NCBI GenBank assembly: GCA_964017065.1
Contig: OZ024792.1
Location: forward strand, 7,311,754-7,375,753
Source of the DNA: Haliclona indistincta
Taxonomy: Eukaryota; Porifera; Demospongiae; Haplosclerida; Chalinidae
Reading direction: 5' to 3'
DNA: 64,000 nucleotides
This document shows positions 42,401-54,720 of this stretch, piece after piece (the first letter of the stretch is position 1; every line of letters begins with the position of its first letter). The position numbers were made by a program, and so were the translations under genes. Below the pieces are notes generated by a model that was not told where the DNA came from, ran no database searches, and saw only the letters and a program-made list of their open reading frames with translations.

Positions 42401-45400
42401 GACTCCTGCTTGTCGTACCAGCTCCTACTTCAATTCGACAAACAGTTTTGACAAGCTTAATCTCATTACGAAGCCAGTCAACTAGAGTGGCTTGCAAACT
42501 GGTAAGAACCTGAGTGAAAGGTTCGTCATCAAACCACTCGACCATGCTCTTGCTCTGGTCTCCACCCACATCAAGCTTCTCTACTGGAAGGAGAGGGAGG
42601 GCATCTGAGCCTCCAGAGTAGTTCCAGAGGTAGCTAGAACAAGCAGGAAGATGAATGGTAGTAAGCTCCTCAGTGAGAATGCTAAGGAGTGCATTATACT
42701 GCAGCTGCTCAGCTAAACATATAACAAACCAACCTCTGGGACTCAATGCCTTGCAAACCACCTCTTCACCTCTCTTCACCTCTTCATTTTCCTCCTCTTT
42801 ACCACCAGCTTCTTCACTCTGTTTTTCTGACTCCTTCTCTTGTTCCAACCAATCAGGTTCATCTGCGTCCAATAACCCACCAACCTGACTAGAGACAGGC
42901 TGCGACCAATCAAATTCATCATCACTTTTCTCAGTCTGTTCAAAAACTGGTTTCGACCAGTCCATTTCTTCCACTTCCTTGATCACACCTAGTTGACTAG
43001 AAGCTGGTTTCGACCAATCAAACTCATCAACTTCTTTCGTAGGAGTACCAACCTGAAAAGCAGCTGGTTGTGACCAATCGAAATCATTGTCATTTTTATC
43101 AGAGGTGGAAAAATCCCGTGTTAACGTACCACTAGTAATCATGCCGGATACAGAATCGCTTGATAATTGTCGCTGGGTAGTGTTCTTTAAGCTCAGGCTG
43201 AGCTCTTCCTTAGACTGCTCTGCTCGACCAAGATCCTCACACTTTGGGAGTTGTGATAACACCATAAGAGAGAGCAAAGGTGACCCACTGTTGAGATGAA
43301 AGTAGGCAGTGTTAAACACTAAATTCCTCTCTGTGGGCGTCAGTGGGTCTGCACCAATGCCGCTCAGTTGATTCTGATGGTGAAACTGAGTAGAAAAGCT
43401 AGCGACAGAGGGAGATGGTGTGATAGTCCGACCACGCTTCGCTGGATGCTTGCTACGAAGGAGCAATGGATGAGACCGAAGGAAGAAGTAGAAGTTGTAG
43501 ATAGAAGAGTTTGCAGGAGAAGAGGTCAGTTGCTGTTCTACTAATAGTGTCTGTAAGGATCCAGGATAATCTCTGAGTAACCAGAGTGCCATGCTGCGCA
43601 AGAACGGGTCTGGGGATGGCTCCTCGGGATAAGAACAAGAATTGGACTTTGTGTCAATACCGAGAATGAATCGCTTCAGCACTTGTTCGTACATTGGACT
43701 GTTATCACCCTCGTGAAGACGAACTATAACCAAGGCTAGCTGAAGATCATGCAGTCTCTCCACACAGACCTTCACTGCATCCCATACCTGACCAGCAAGA
43801 AGAAAGAAGGCAGCAGCATGCTCAAATCGTTGCTTTGAAATGAGAACAAAGGCATTTTTCAGTGCTGCTCTATGCCAGCGATCTTGAGTGAAGTTGTTGG
43901 AGAAGAACTGCGCCATCTTTTGTTCACTGACAGTCCTGGATAAGAGAATAATGGTCAACAATGAAGACAATACTCTGAATGCTGTATCAACAACTCACTT
44001 GAAGAGTCCTTTGAGAAGTGACTGCTTTTTCATAGCTAGATAAAACAGACTAGCAGCCATTGGATCCTGGCTCCCCATAAACTGTGCCTTGGCAAGCTGA
44101 AGAGGAAAATAGTCATAAAGAGACTCCTTTACGCTAAGTATTACGCACCTTTTCTACTAGTTTCCTAAGAGTATCATTGCTCCTCACCCACCATCCAACA
44201 CCAACACTCTTGAGATCAGTCCAGTTGAGCTTATCTTCTTGAACACAAGGGATATTTGAAAGTAGCTCAGACTCTGCATCAGAATGAAACGCCCAGACAA
44301 AATTGCTTGGTAGCAAGCCCTCGAGATCCACGTCCTTTGGTAGAGACTTGCTCAGCATGTGATGGTTGTGTAGGGTAAGAAGAAACCTGAGCCCACAATC
44401 ATCCATAGCCTCTCCACCACCAATTCCACCTTGAACAAACCCAGCAGAGGCATAACCAGCGCCACCTATGCTAAGAGACGTCGTGGAATACCCATCTTGA
44501 CAAACACCACTATTCATTTTCGTATGAGCCACAGTCTCTGCAATGGCTAGAAGATGAACCTGCTCCAAGTCGCTTACGTCAGGAAGACGAGCATAGCACA
44601 GAATAGATCGCAGTTTGTCAGCCATTTTAGGAGTAAAGAGACTAGGATCAAGCTGGAGTTCAGGAAACTTGATATCATCAGTTTCTGCTGTCTCTCCGAG
44701 AGTAATGTCAGAATCCAAGACATCTGGATAATCCGTGAATAAAGCATCGTAGTCATCGTCTTCCTCCTCCTTGTGTGGTTTCTTGGTGTCAGCTGCAGGT
44801 TGAGCATCAGCAGAGGTTGCTTCAGCTGTCTCAGTACAGAAGAGGTCAAGCTGAGAGAGGGAAACTGGAGGAATATTTTCAACCTCCACTTTGATGCCTG
44901 CTTCTCGACTACGCTGGAGTCTTCCATCTGCAAAAGAAAGCATGCGCATCCTTGGCCCCTGGTCTTCCTGGTCCCTTCGTATCCTCTCATCAAAGCTGAC
45001 AAACTCTGAATCTTCACTCCTCTTTGCTTTCACCTGATAGAGCAGAAGGTACTTGACCAGGTTGACAAGAATGAGCTTCACGGCATCCATCTTCCCCATA
45101 TTGAGTAGATCAGTGAGTATCTTGGGATGGTACTGAGGCCTAGGAGTGTTCTTGGAGTGAGCATAATCAAGAAGGTTTATTCGATCACTATGAGCCAATC
45201 GTACGTCTACTCGACTGTGCTTTTCTGAAAGCAGATTTTTTCGGATTGAAGCCGATCCACCAAGAGCCTTGCTTGACAGGGCATCTAGACGCTCTTTAGT
45301 AACCCAGCAAGTGTAGAGGTGCATCTCACAACCTACCCCAGCAAGTATGCTGTTACTGCCAGTGTATGCTAGCCATTGTGTAGACAGACCTGGATAGGTC

Positions 45401-48400
45401 TTAGTGCATGGGAAATGAAGCAAACAAACCCACGAAGAAGAGGCTTGCATAGATGAAAAGACAGGCACACTCACACTCTTACTAAAGCGACGCTGCCAAT
45501 TAGACAAAGGCTTTCCTTGAATCTCTTCTGAAGAGACCAGTGGCAATGCCATGCCAAAAATTGAGATGACAGAGGAGAAGCAAGTTGCAAGAAGATAGGA
45601 TCCATTCTCCATCGGAATCCAGTCCATGTGTACAGGATTGGCTGACGATAGAGATGAGAGTTTGCTAGGAGAACTTTCGATACCAAATCCATGCAGTGGC
45701 AGGACAGACTCACACGTCCATGCCAAACCACCGGATGACTCGCACTCCCAAACGGATACCACAGCATGCTTACCTAGTGGATTAACAACTGGTAGTGTCT
45801 TCAGAGGCTTGTTTAAAAGATGTGCCATAGCAAATCGACCAGGATAAGCACTTTTTAGAGCACAAGGAAGATGAGTCTGTAGAGGCAATTCTTTCAAGAT
45901 ACTGTGAGTAGTGCAGTTGAGGATTTTTGCTGGACTCTTCATCGCTGTACGATAACTACCGGGTTTAAAAACATCGTAGACTACCAGCTTCCATGCTCCA
46001 GATTCCAGAGAAGAAGAGGGAGCAGTGATGTGAAACTGCCAGTTATTGATTTCACCATCAGAAGATACAGTGGTAAAGAGATAAGGAGACGACAGCATTG
46101 GCAGCTGAAGTTGAAGAGAACTAGAAACATCACAGGCTGGATGAACCGAGACGATATGGCTCACTGAGTTGTGGAGAGGAAGCAAACCAGAGAACAGCTT
46201 CATCACAGAAGCTTCACAAGCACTCGTGATCTGAGAATGCGTCTGAAACCAAGGATCCATATTAGCAGTTTTATGAGTTGGCGATTGTATCATTTTCGCA
46301 ATCAGCACCACTTTCCAGACATGCAGATAGGTTCGATAACTTGGCGTAGTAGATGGCGAGAAGGAGGAACTATGGGAAACTGAGTCAATCTTCTGATTTT
46401 CAACCAACACGATCAGTGCTTCGTTGGAGTGGTCAAATTCCTCGTCATCGCTCTCTTGAAGCACGATGGAACTGAGTCGAAATGTGTGCAAACCAATAAT
46501 TTCGTCGTACTTCCCCAAGTCTTCATCTATTGTCTTGACAAATGAGATACCATTGTAGCCAGAGTGAGAGGTGACTGTTATGGTCTTCTGAGAGAGATCG
46601 CAAAGAGGCTGTGTCGTGTGGTAGACACCGATGCTGTTTGGTGGTATTATAGGATAGAGGGAGGTCTGGAACAAGCATAGCTCTCTGCCAATATTAGTGA
46701 CAAAAAGACCGAAAGAGGGGCATCGTGAAAGAGCTTCAGCACTGGACGATGTAGGAGAGATCGGTGGGAGCCAAGTAGCACTAGAGAAAGACCCACTCTC
46801 GGGTGAAGAAACTCGCGAGAGTTCTTGCAACTGGCTCTTGCTCTCTAAAGGACCAGCTAAATCAGCATTCCACACTATCAGCTCGTTGTCGGATTGCTGA
46901 TGGCAGGGACTGCTGGACACAGTCATAAGAACAGGCAGCCATGGGTGACGATAGACGGCATTGACTTCAGAGCGATGCCCACCTGTGCGCCCACAGTGAA
47001 TGAGACCAGCTATGGATGTGCAGAAACCAGCTTGGACTGTCAGTTCGACAGACCACGAGTTCAAAGATCCATTGCAGTGACTAGACAAGAGAATAAGTGA
47101 AGAATCTGATCGAAGAGTTCGAGTGCTGTCAGGAATATCCATAGACCCTCGACCGGGTAACCTTATCTGGGGAACAGGAAGACTAAGCTCAGAGGTATTC
47201 ATAGTAGACTGAAGAGAGGAAGATGTCACTTCGGGCTCCTTGAGCAAATACTGCTGCAGCTCGAGGTGCAGCGTCTGAGCAAGATGAGGAGGAAAGACAT
47301 GAGGGAGACAAGAACTAAAGCTGAGGTGAACGAGGCGGGTGGAATGCCGAGGAGCATCCAGTCCCTCTACTGTCCACACCATTAAGGAGCCATTGTTAGG
47401 ATGAATGCAGACCAGCAGGTCAGGAAGATTCCACCATTCATCGAGCAACTGTTTCTTACACTGAGACACAGGATCACGAACGGCAGCAGGTGAGGGACAA
47501 GCTCCTCTTGTCACTGAAGCAGGAGCAAGGTAGTCTTCAAGAGCATAAATATGTCGCTGCTTTTCCATCTCGGGAGTCAGGGACTCTTCTACGCACACCC
47601 AACTAGCAAGCATCTCTTCAGCTGGACCTCCTTGAGCTAAGCTACCCAGTGATTGATTTGAAGCTGACTGACGAAGTTTCTCTGTACGACTGGTGTAAGT
47701 AAGTTCCTTGTTGTTTAACCAATGAACAATGAAGGCAGCATCTTCAACAGGCATAGTAGAGCGGAAAGGAATGTCTGCTATAGGATCGATAGTTGCTGCC
47801 AGGAAGAACTTTAGTTGATCAGAGAGTGGTGCCTTCTCTTTCATGATGACATGACTCCACAGGCGACAAATATTGTCGTGACACGTAGTCAGAAGAACAT
47901 TTGGAACAGCACCTCTGTGAGTAAAAATGTTGAAGTTCAAATCATGAATAGCTGCTGTCTTACCTCGGCATGTGTGGACTGGTCTTTCTCCAGACACACC
48001 CAGTCACAGCACGAGGGTGACCCACATACGTAAAGTTGTATCTAATCTCTCTCTTTCCTTCTGTCACCCTCGATTTACTGCTTCTGGTTGATCTGCGCGG
48101 GGCCTGTGGTGAGTCGTTTGGAAGGACTGAAATAGGAAAGAATGAACAACAGGGCATGGAAATTTATTAGCAAGTCACGTACCTCGTGGTCGTTTTCTGT
48201 ACCAAATCTTCACTAGTCTATCATTCTATAGCAACAGATTATAAAGTTTACACTCAATATCCAAACCTCCACACACACCTGATATGCACTAGCAAACATT
48301 GTTCCATCAGGAGAGAACTTGAGATGAGTCACGACGGAAGGCATCTTGATTGACCACACCTCCTTCCATTGTTCACCATCTTCTCTGCCCTCCTCTCTCA

Positions 48401-49027
48401 CTGTCTCGCCTACCCACATTGAAATGCTCTCTCCACCCACAAGAACTCGAGATCCTGCATCGTAATAAGCAATGAAAAGATGCTATTGCTATCAATACAC
48501 CTTCTCTGTTCCAGCTAATACTGTGGATTTTGAAGGTAAACTTGAGTGTCTGGCATAATTTCCAAGACCAAGCAAACTAGTTAAGCAGAAAATCAAAGTA
48601 AGAACGAAAGACTTAGAAAGACTAACCTTTCCCTGCGGCGCTTCTTCGATTTGTTCTGGTTTGAAAATGACCACATTGTGAGCCCATGATGCAGCAACCT
48701 GATCGTGAATAACCAGATATTACCACTAAGATGCACTAGAATGATGTAACATACCTTTCCAGTGAACTCTGCCACATGCACACACGACACACAACATCGT
48801 CCACAGTCCAAATCAGCACCCAACACTGTCTGAATGTGCTTCAAGTTGCCGTCAAGAAATACGAGATTTTGACCAGAGGCATAACACTGAGAAAGGATTG
48901 ATCATAAGTGTGAGGGAGTGTGCACCATGTGTGAACTCACAATGAAAGGCAGGTCTCCCAGGTAGCCAGTAGCAACTGAGCAGGATCCAGGGTTTACCGC
49001 CCCGGGAAGTATCTTGCTGCAGTCCAT
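38841..49027 (-). CDS. DMXL: DmX-like protein / rabconnectin-3 alpha
   Basis: DMXL proteins are very large WD-repeat scaffolds; with WDR7 they assemble and activate the V-ATPase on endosomes and vesicles. The ATG at 49027 opens MDCSKILPGAVNPGSC, the family N-terminus, followed by VSCVHVAEFTGK and the first WD propeller. A single exon 47997-44134 carries about 1,290 residues (VHTCRGKTAAIHDLNFN, TCHDNICRLWSHVI and the central Rav1p-like region, including FAMAHLLNKPLKTLPVVN near 45810). The next large exon (about 43940-41400) holds the helical centre with three DFDWS/DWSKP-type repeats. C-terminal WD repeats run from 40200 (LTGSADGSVRLYEF) to WLYSCGADGTVKVNKLDMK at 38850-38920. TAG is at 38841-38843. 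Total is likely about 2,700-2,900 residues. Not every small exon was resolved. Vertebrates have DMXL1 and DMXL2; one gene is expected here. Confidence 0.92.
39260..39413. repeat. Compound (TG)n/(GA)n microsatellite in a DMXL intron
   Basis: Alternating (TG)n and (GA)n blocks over about 150 bp, ending in a pure (GT)n run. It lies in the intron before the penultimate DMXL exons. Open frames through it on both strands are dipeptide artefacts (VCVCV, THTHT). Confidence 0.95.
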
Positions 49028-49206
49028 GCAGCTAAGCCACCTCTAGGCTGTGACCTGCTTCCTTATACCTGCAACTAGCGCCTATGAGGCCAAGGCTAAG
49101 GCTCCATATACTCAGCTCTGCATGCACTGCAGAGGGATCAGCCTACTTTCTAATATTACTTTTGCCTTTTTGTTCAACTCTGACCTCCAACCGAGCCTCC
49201 AACAGT
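49028..49206. promoter_or_regulatory. Bidirectional promoter region, DMXL / DTWD2
   Basis: 179 bp between the ATG of DMXL (-) and the chosen ATG of DTWD2 (+). The DTWD2 frame stays open upstream to an ATG at 49084, which would add 41 residues with a hydrophobic stretch. I prefer the ATG at 49207 because the upstream one leaves only 57 bp to DMXL. Confidence 0.5.
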
Positions 49207-50330
49207 ATGGACCACGACACTGTCACAACCAACTGTCCAGCCACGTCTGATCACAAGACCGGATCAGAAGATGTGTTGAGCGGAGGATTTGCAGAGCTCT
49301 CCGATCTAACTCCAGATCCACCAAAAATGCGCGAGATTTGTCCAAGATGCAGGTGACTTTACTCTAAACACGTGCACCTATTTACGGTAAGGTGATGATT
49401 TGTCTTTGTTTATTAGGCGTCCGACCACAGTGTGTATATGCTCTTGCTTGCCAACAGAACCAATCAAGACCTCGACTAAAGTCATTATCTTACAGCACCC
49501 TAGTGAGGTGTATTCATGCATGGTCCATTCAGTATATTGTGCACTAACGTTGTCGCGCATGTTCTATTCAGATTGACAGGTGTCTAGCGACTGTGCCTCT
49601 GCTGCAAGAATGCCTCACTAAAGACAGACTAACAGTCATCAGAGGAAAGCGATTCAACCTGCAGAAGTGTGTGAATGTCACCTCATAATTCTCTCTAATT
49701 CTCTTCCAACCCTCTTACCAGACAACCTCTCCTTCAATCAGTCTTGTCCTCGCAACACACTTTACTACTATACCCAAGTCACAATGGTGAGTAGTCTACT
49801 GACCCCTCAGTACGTGACGAACTCTAATAATCCTCTCAGCGATAGAGCTAAGCTCCATTTCTCCTCCTAGCACTCCGCTCACCCTTCTAGTGATAGATGG
49901 TACTTGGGCCCAAGCACGATCTATGTACACACAGAACCCATTCATCCAATCCATTAAACAGGTATAGCACCAACATGACGAACACAATGTTCCTGCTTCG
50001 TGTGTGTGCATAGCTACAATCACCATAACATGTTTCTTTATCAGGTGAAGCTATCCTGTACAAGCGATAGTGAGTACGTAATTCGAACTCAGCCCTCGAA
50101 GCACGGTCTGTCCACACTGGAATCAGTAGCGCATGCTGTCGCTTGGTTAGACGGCACACCTGACATCATAGAGGTGAGCCGGTCTAATTGAACCATCAAA
50201 GATTGTTCCCCTGTACCAGATGCTTGTTCGACCATTGCGGGCTCTCTGTCAGCATCAACTAGATCATGGCGCTGTGGTGCACCATAGCAAGGACCATCCT
50301 GACTACACCCCACCAGAACAATACAAGTGA
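49207..50330 (+). CDS. DTWD2: DTW-domain tRNA-uridine aminocarboxypropyltransferase 2
   Basis: DTW enzymes make acp3U in tRNA, using the aminocarboxypropyl group of S-adenosylmethionine. Seven exons join in phase (49207-49352, 49417-49507, 49572-49666, 49722-49786, 49840-49961, 50045-50173, 50220-50330) for 252 residues. N-terminal Cys cluster CPRCRRPTTVCICSCLP (likely zinc site), then KVIILQHPSE and CLATVPLLQECL, then HTLLLYPSHN, the name-giving motif VIDGTWAQARSM and EYVIRTQPSKHGLSTLES, as in animal DTWD2. The protein ends soon after ALCQHQLDHGA, without the Lys-rich tail of vertebrates. Convergent with NDUFA13 (181 bp). Confidence 0.9.
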
Positions 50331-50511
50331 GAACCATTTTATAGAACAGAGCTGATTGAACAGGTCACTTTCTTCATTCTTAGAAAGCAACAAAGAAAAA
50401 AGACTGTCTTTTAATCATATAACCACCACTAGACCTGTAACACTTTTTACACAGAAATAGCAAAGAAATGAAGCAAAAGAGAAGAGATAATTGCATGCCA
50501 AACCGTTCGTT

Positions 50512-51016
50512 CTAGTAAATGTCTTCTCCAGGTGGGAACTTGAGTTGGTCTCGGATAGGCTCCACCCACTTGTCCAAGATGTAGGGACTTTCTCCCACCT
50601 TCCAACCAGGAACATCTTTCATAATGAGCGCCTCCTCTGCTTCAAATGCTTTCATTGCCCGTAAAAATCTATGAAAAACAAAAAAAATTAATAAGACCCC
50701 CAAAAATATTTGCTGACACCTTCTATCCCGCTCTGCTTCTATAATAGGTTGTAGAAACAACCTTCCATTGAGCTTCTCTTTTTTGAGCTCTCTAAAGCAA
50801 AAGCTGAAAGTAAACCAAAAAGAGGTCGGATCATGCATTGCACCTGTCCTCGTTCCTGGTATAATTAATGGCACAAAATCCCAATGCAATGACTGTGACT
50901 CCTCCTATAATAATCATCCAGCTTGAGGGACCACGGTTGAGTGTGACACGCTTGAACTGAATGTCAGGATAACCGCCTTTGGGAGCACTATCTTGTCTGT
51001 ACCTCAAGTCAGCCAT
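50512..51016 (-). CDS. NDUFA13: NADH dehydrogenase 1 alpha subcomplex subunit 13 (GRIM-19)
   Basis: Single-pass complex I accessory subunit, also known as the apoptosis-related protein GRIM-19. Three or so exons. N-terminus MADLRYRQDSAPKGGYPDI then FKRVTLNRGPSS, then one membrane segment (WMIIIGGVTVIALGFCAINY). Then a helical region rich in ERDRR and the signature EAEEALIMKDVPGWKVGE (about 50645-50590), almost identical to animal NDUFA13. The C-terminus EPIRDQLKFPPGEDIY is family-like, TAG at 50512-50514. Normal length (about 140 residues). Head-to-head with CSNK1G. Confidence 0.94.
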
Positions 51017-51559
51017 TGCTGCTGGAAGGCAAAGGCGGAGGCTTGGTCACATGACCTTCATAGAAAATATCACGTGTTTTCCGTATTGTCACGTGATTAT
51101 ACTTATCCCGGGCGTCTGGTCCGATTTCTCGCTGTAATACAGTCAGTCTTCCGAAGTGTCGTCACTACCGTACTAACTTTGTTTGTGAACCCACTGTCGT
51201 CCATCAACCGCTCAGCTCTTTGCTGCACACCAGTCTGCCTCTTCTCGACCGTCGTGTCGTTCAAATGAGCGACTGAGGTTGGTTCCCGCGTTCCAGTCAC
51301 ACTCACCTCTCTTCTGTCACCCCTGGTTAGCCCCTGTCTCTACTACACTTCTTCAAAGCGTGAGCTAGTGACGTGATTGTGGAGCGATAGAGACCTGTAC
51401 AATAGCAACAGCGACTCTGACGCTCGTGGATGAACGTCATTGTGAGAGACTTTCGTGTTTTCTCTTCAGGTTACAAAGTACAGACAGAGGCCCAACAAGG
51501 GACACTTTCACACACCTCTTTAGCAACCCTTTCACTGACCCTTTTATGGACTTGATAGT
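51017..51559. promoter_or_regulatory. Divergent promoter and 5' UTR region, NDUFA13 / CSNK1G
   Basis: 543 bp. Contains tcacatgacc and tcacgtgatt-type E-box motifs at about 51046 and 51090. Short open frames occur here on both strands without family signatures; most of the right half is probably CSNK1G 5' UTR. Confidence 0.45.
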
Positions 51560-54513
51560 ATGGATAACAGCAGACCAAAGAGAATTCAGGACCCTCGACG
51601 TGGTGGTGGTGGCAGCAACAGCCATGGGAGCAGACCGACACAGCGGTCGACCAGCAGCTCTGGTAGCGTGTTAATGGTCGGCCCTAACTTCCGGGTCGGG
51701 AAGAAAATAGGCTGTGGAAATTTTGGAGAACTCAGATTAGGTATGGTTAGGTCTAGTACAAGGTGTTGTATTTCTTATTCAAAACATATACACACACTCT
51801 TACAACACACATTTCTATTTTTAGCACACCTGCCTGTGTAACGTGACCTATATCAACTGAAAAACCAAACCTAATGTCATGTATGGTAGCAGGTCACCTC
51901 ATCCTCTGTGTAAACCATACAGTGCCTATTCACTGATCTAGCGAAGTTGGTTGTGAGCTAGCTAGGCATTCTGGGCTGGTGTTCTAACTGTTTTGTCATT
52001 TGTGTGTGCGCCTGACTTGACAGTGTATGCAACACACCCATGGACTACGTAATGTTCTGTGTTTAGATACGGTTTGTGTATTTTTTTTCCCATGGTCTAC
52101 TTAATGAAAACATATTGGTCCGAAACAATAGCACTCTCTTATACACATAACCCACTACATACTTCTATACAGGGTAGCTGTCCATGTACACACTCTCAGT
52201 GCCGTTGTCACCATTTTGAGGATATTTCAGTATGGACGTGTCTCCATGTGCACCGTGTGTTAACTTACATGTGGCAATGTTTTGATTTGGCACAAAGTGA
52301 TTTCCTTTACGGGCAACTCCCTCTCAGTTCTGAGACACTGGATGTTTCAACTCAATGCTGCTTTGTTATGTGCTGGCAATTTTATTCACGCTGTCATGTG
52401 ACACTCATGTGGTCCGTGGTTGCATGCAGTAATAATTATTATAGCAGATTCTCAGCTATAGCAGCATGTTACATGCAGTATAACATGCTTGACTGATATA
52501 CTGTTATTCACTGTCTACCTATGGGGCTGTTTGTTGTGCAATGTGCTGCTTGAAGTGATGCTGCTGAAGTGCATTCCTGTTTACCGAATAGTTTTGTTAG
52601 CTACATTGATCAGCATTCTCTCCTGCCATCATGGTACAATCTTTCCTGACCTTTCCACCAGACTGGTCATATTCTATCGCCTGAAGAATTTTGTGGGTTT
52701 TTCAATTTACCATAGTTTCCGAAATTTAATATTGTATCTACGTCATGGAATTATGTCACTGTTTTATATTATCATTCCCAGCGCGAGATCAAGTTGCTTC
52801 TGTCGTAGATAAAGCCTGTTGCTCGCATACTGTAGACACTGAATCGTGTGAAGATGTTTTACTGATTCACAATAATGTTTTCTGTGGGTGGTTTCACAAA
52901 TGAGTGCATTTTGACAGGTCAATAATTGGCTGCTTAGTCACACCAGTACAAATTGGGAGTTCTGTCTCCTGTGGTAATTTCCCTTCCAGCTGATGGGAAG
53001 GTGTCCTAGCATCAAAGCCATTTTTGTCTGGTTATGTTGATATACAGAATGCCCTGTGGTTGTAGCAGCAACATTCAGTTACCTTCCTATTACAAGGTGT
53101 GCCAGCATGGGTGATTCATAGGAATTATGAAATAATTACTGCATGGACAAAACTTGTCTGTTGTGCTTTTAGAGAAAAAGGCACTTGTGTAAAGAATCAT
53201 TCTCTCTTTGTGTGTGTCATGATCTAGAGGAATAAAGGTCAGTAGACAAATCTTTCATGTGACTATGCTAGGCGTGTGCCTGATTAGGAATGATACAGTG
53301 GGTTGAGAGAATGGCTCTCGATTTGCAAATTTTTTTTGCAGTTGTTATGTCGTATTGTCAAAATGGTAATAATTATTGTGGTGATGGTAGGGATGGGATG
53401 AGTTAAAGCAATCCAGATTGTGTGTAATGCGACTTGTATACACATGCCTTTCTCTCATAAACACACACTTTCTCTCTCACACGAAACACAACAACACACA
53501 CACACATGCACTCTTTCCCTATCTTCCATTCATTGTCGGCATTGTCTCTATTTTGATTGTGTGTTTTGTCTGTAGTGGTCGTGTAATCGTATTCAACTAG
53601 CTTGTTGTGTGTTGAGTGCCCCACAACTGCCAGTCACTCTAGCCTAATGATGATTAAGCACCATGTGTTGTGTTCTCTCTCTAAGATGATGATGTCATAG
53701 TGTTGTTTCAATCACATGACTCCAACATTAGTTACATTGCTGTTTATTGACCTATATGCACGTGTATTATGGTAATGCTTGCTGCCTTCTGTCTGAGACT
53801 GTGTGTCTGTTCATTGTCTTGTATTGACAGTCTATCTTTCTAATGGTCGTACTGAGAGAGAGTTGTGTTTACAACACACACGTGTAGCACTTGTTGTAGT
53901 CTAGTAATTAGCTGAGGTGGTAAATTTTTGATGTGCTCGTAAACTTTGGCAAATCCATTATGTAGTCTAAAAGCATTGATGTCTGCACAGCTGTGCAACA
54001 GTGTGTTTATCATGGGGTGCTTGTCGAGCGTGTGCAAGTCAGTGTTCTCGTCATGAATCACTTGTGCTATTTCAAGACCTTCCCACTAATGTACCAATGG
54101 GGAATACCACTCATTTCTGCTAGCTAGCAGTCTCGACCTGCACCATTGGCATAATTATTATTGTTGTTTACTATGGTAGTAGTTTAATGTTAACCCTTCA
54201 TCGTTGCGTGTTATTCTGGAATGTCCATCCGTCTATTTTTAGAATGCCCTTATTTGGTAATGTGCAAATTTAACCGTGATCACGATCAGCTGATCACATA
54301 ACATATGAATACTGTACTATGATAGGTCAGTTACTTCCTATTATGCTGAAACTGTGTTTTACAATATACACTAAGCAGTATTGAACTCTGATCTCATTGC
54401 ACCATCACAATGCTTTACTCCGATATGTTATCAGAACCAAATGGGTCACGATTATAGTACCTAGACTAGTGACTATCTTGTGACTGAAAGTAACACTATG
54501 ACACACTCTTCAC

Positions 54514-54581
<68 letters not shown>

Positions 54582-54669
54582 CTCTCACAGGGAAAAACTT
54601 ATACAACAATGAACATGTGGCAATCAAATTGGTAAGAGCGTACAGCACATCTGGTTGGCGCAATGTACT

Positions 54670-54720
<51 letters not shown>

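Noticed and set aside
49084..49206. Longer N-terminus for DTWD2 from the ATG at 49084
   Set aside because: It would add a hydrophobic segment not seen in the family and leave only 57 bp to DMXL; kept only as an alternative.
52059..52812. Two hydrophobic open frames of 145 and 107 codons in the first CSNK1G intron
   Set aside because: No family resemblance, AT-rich composition and no plausible splice partners; hydrophobicity follows from T-rich sequence.
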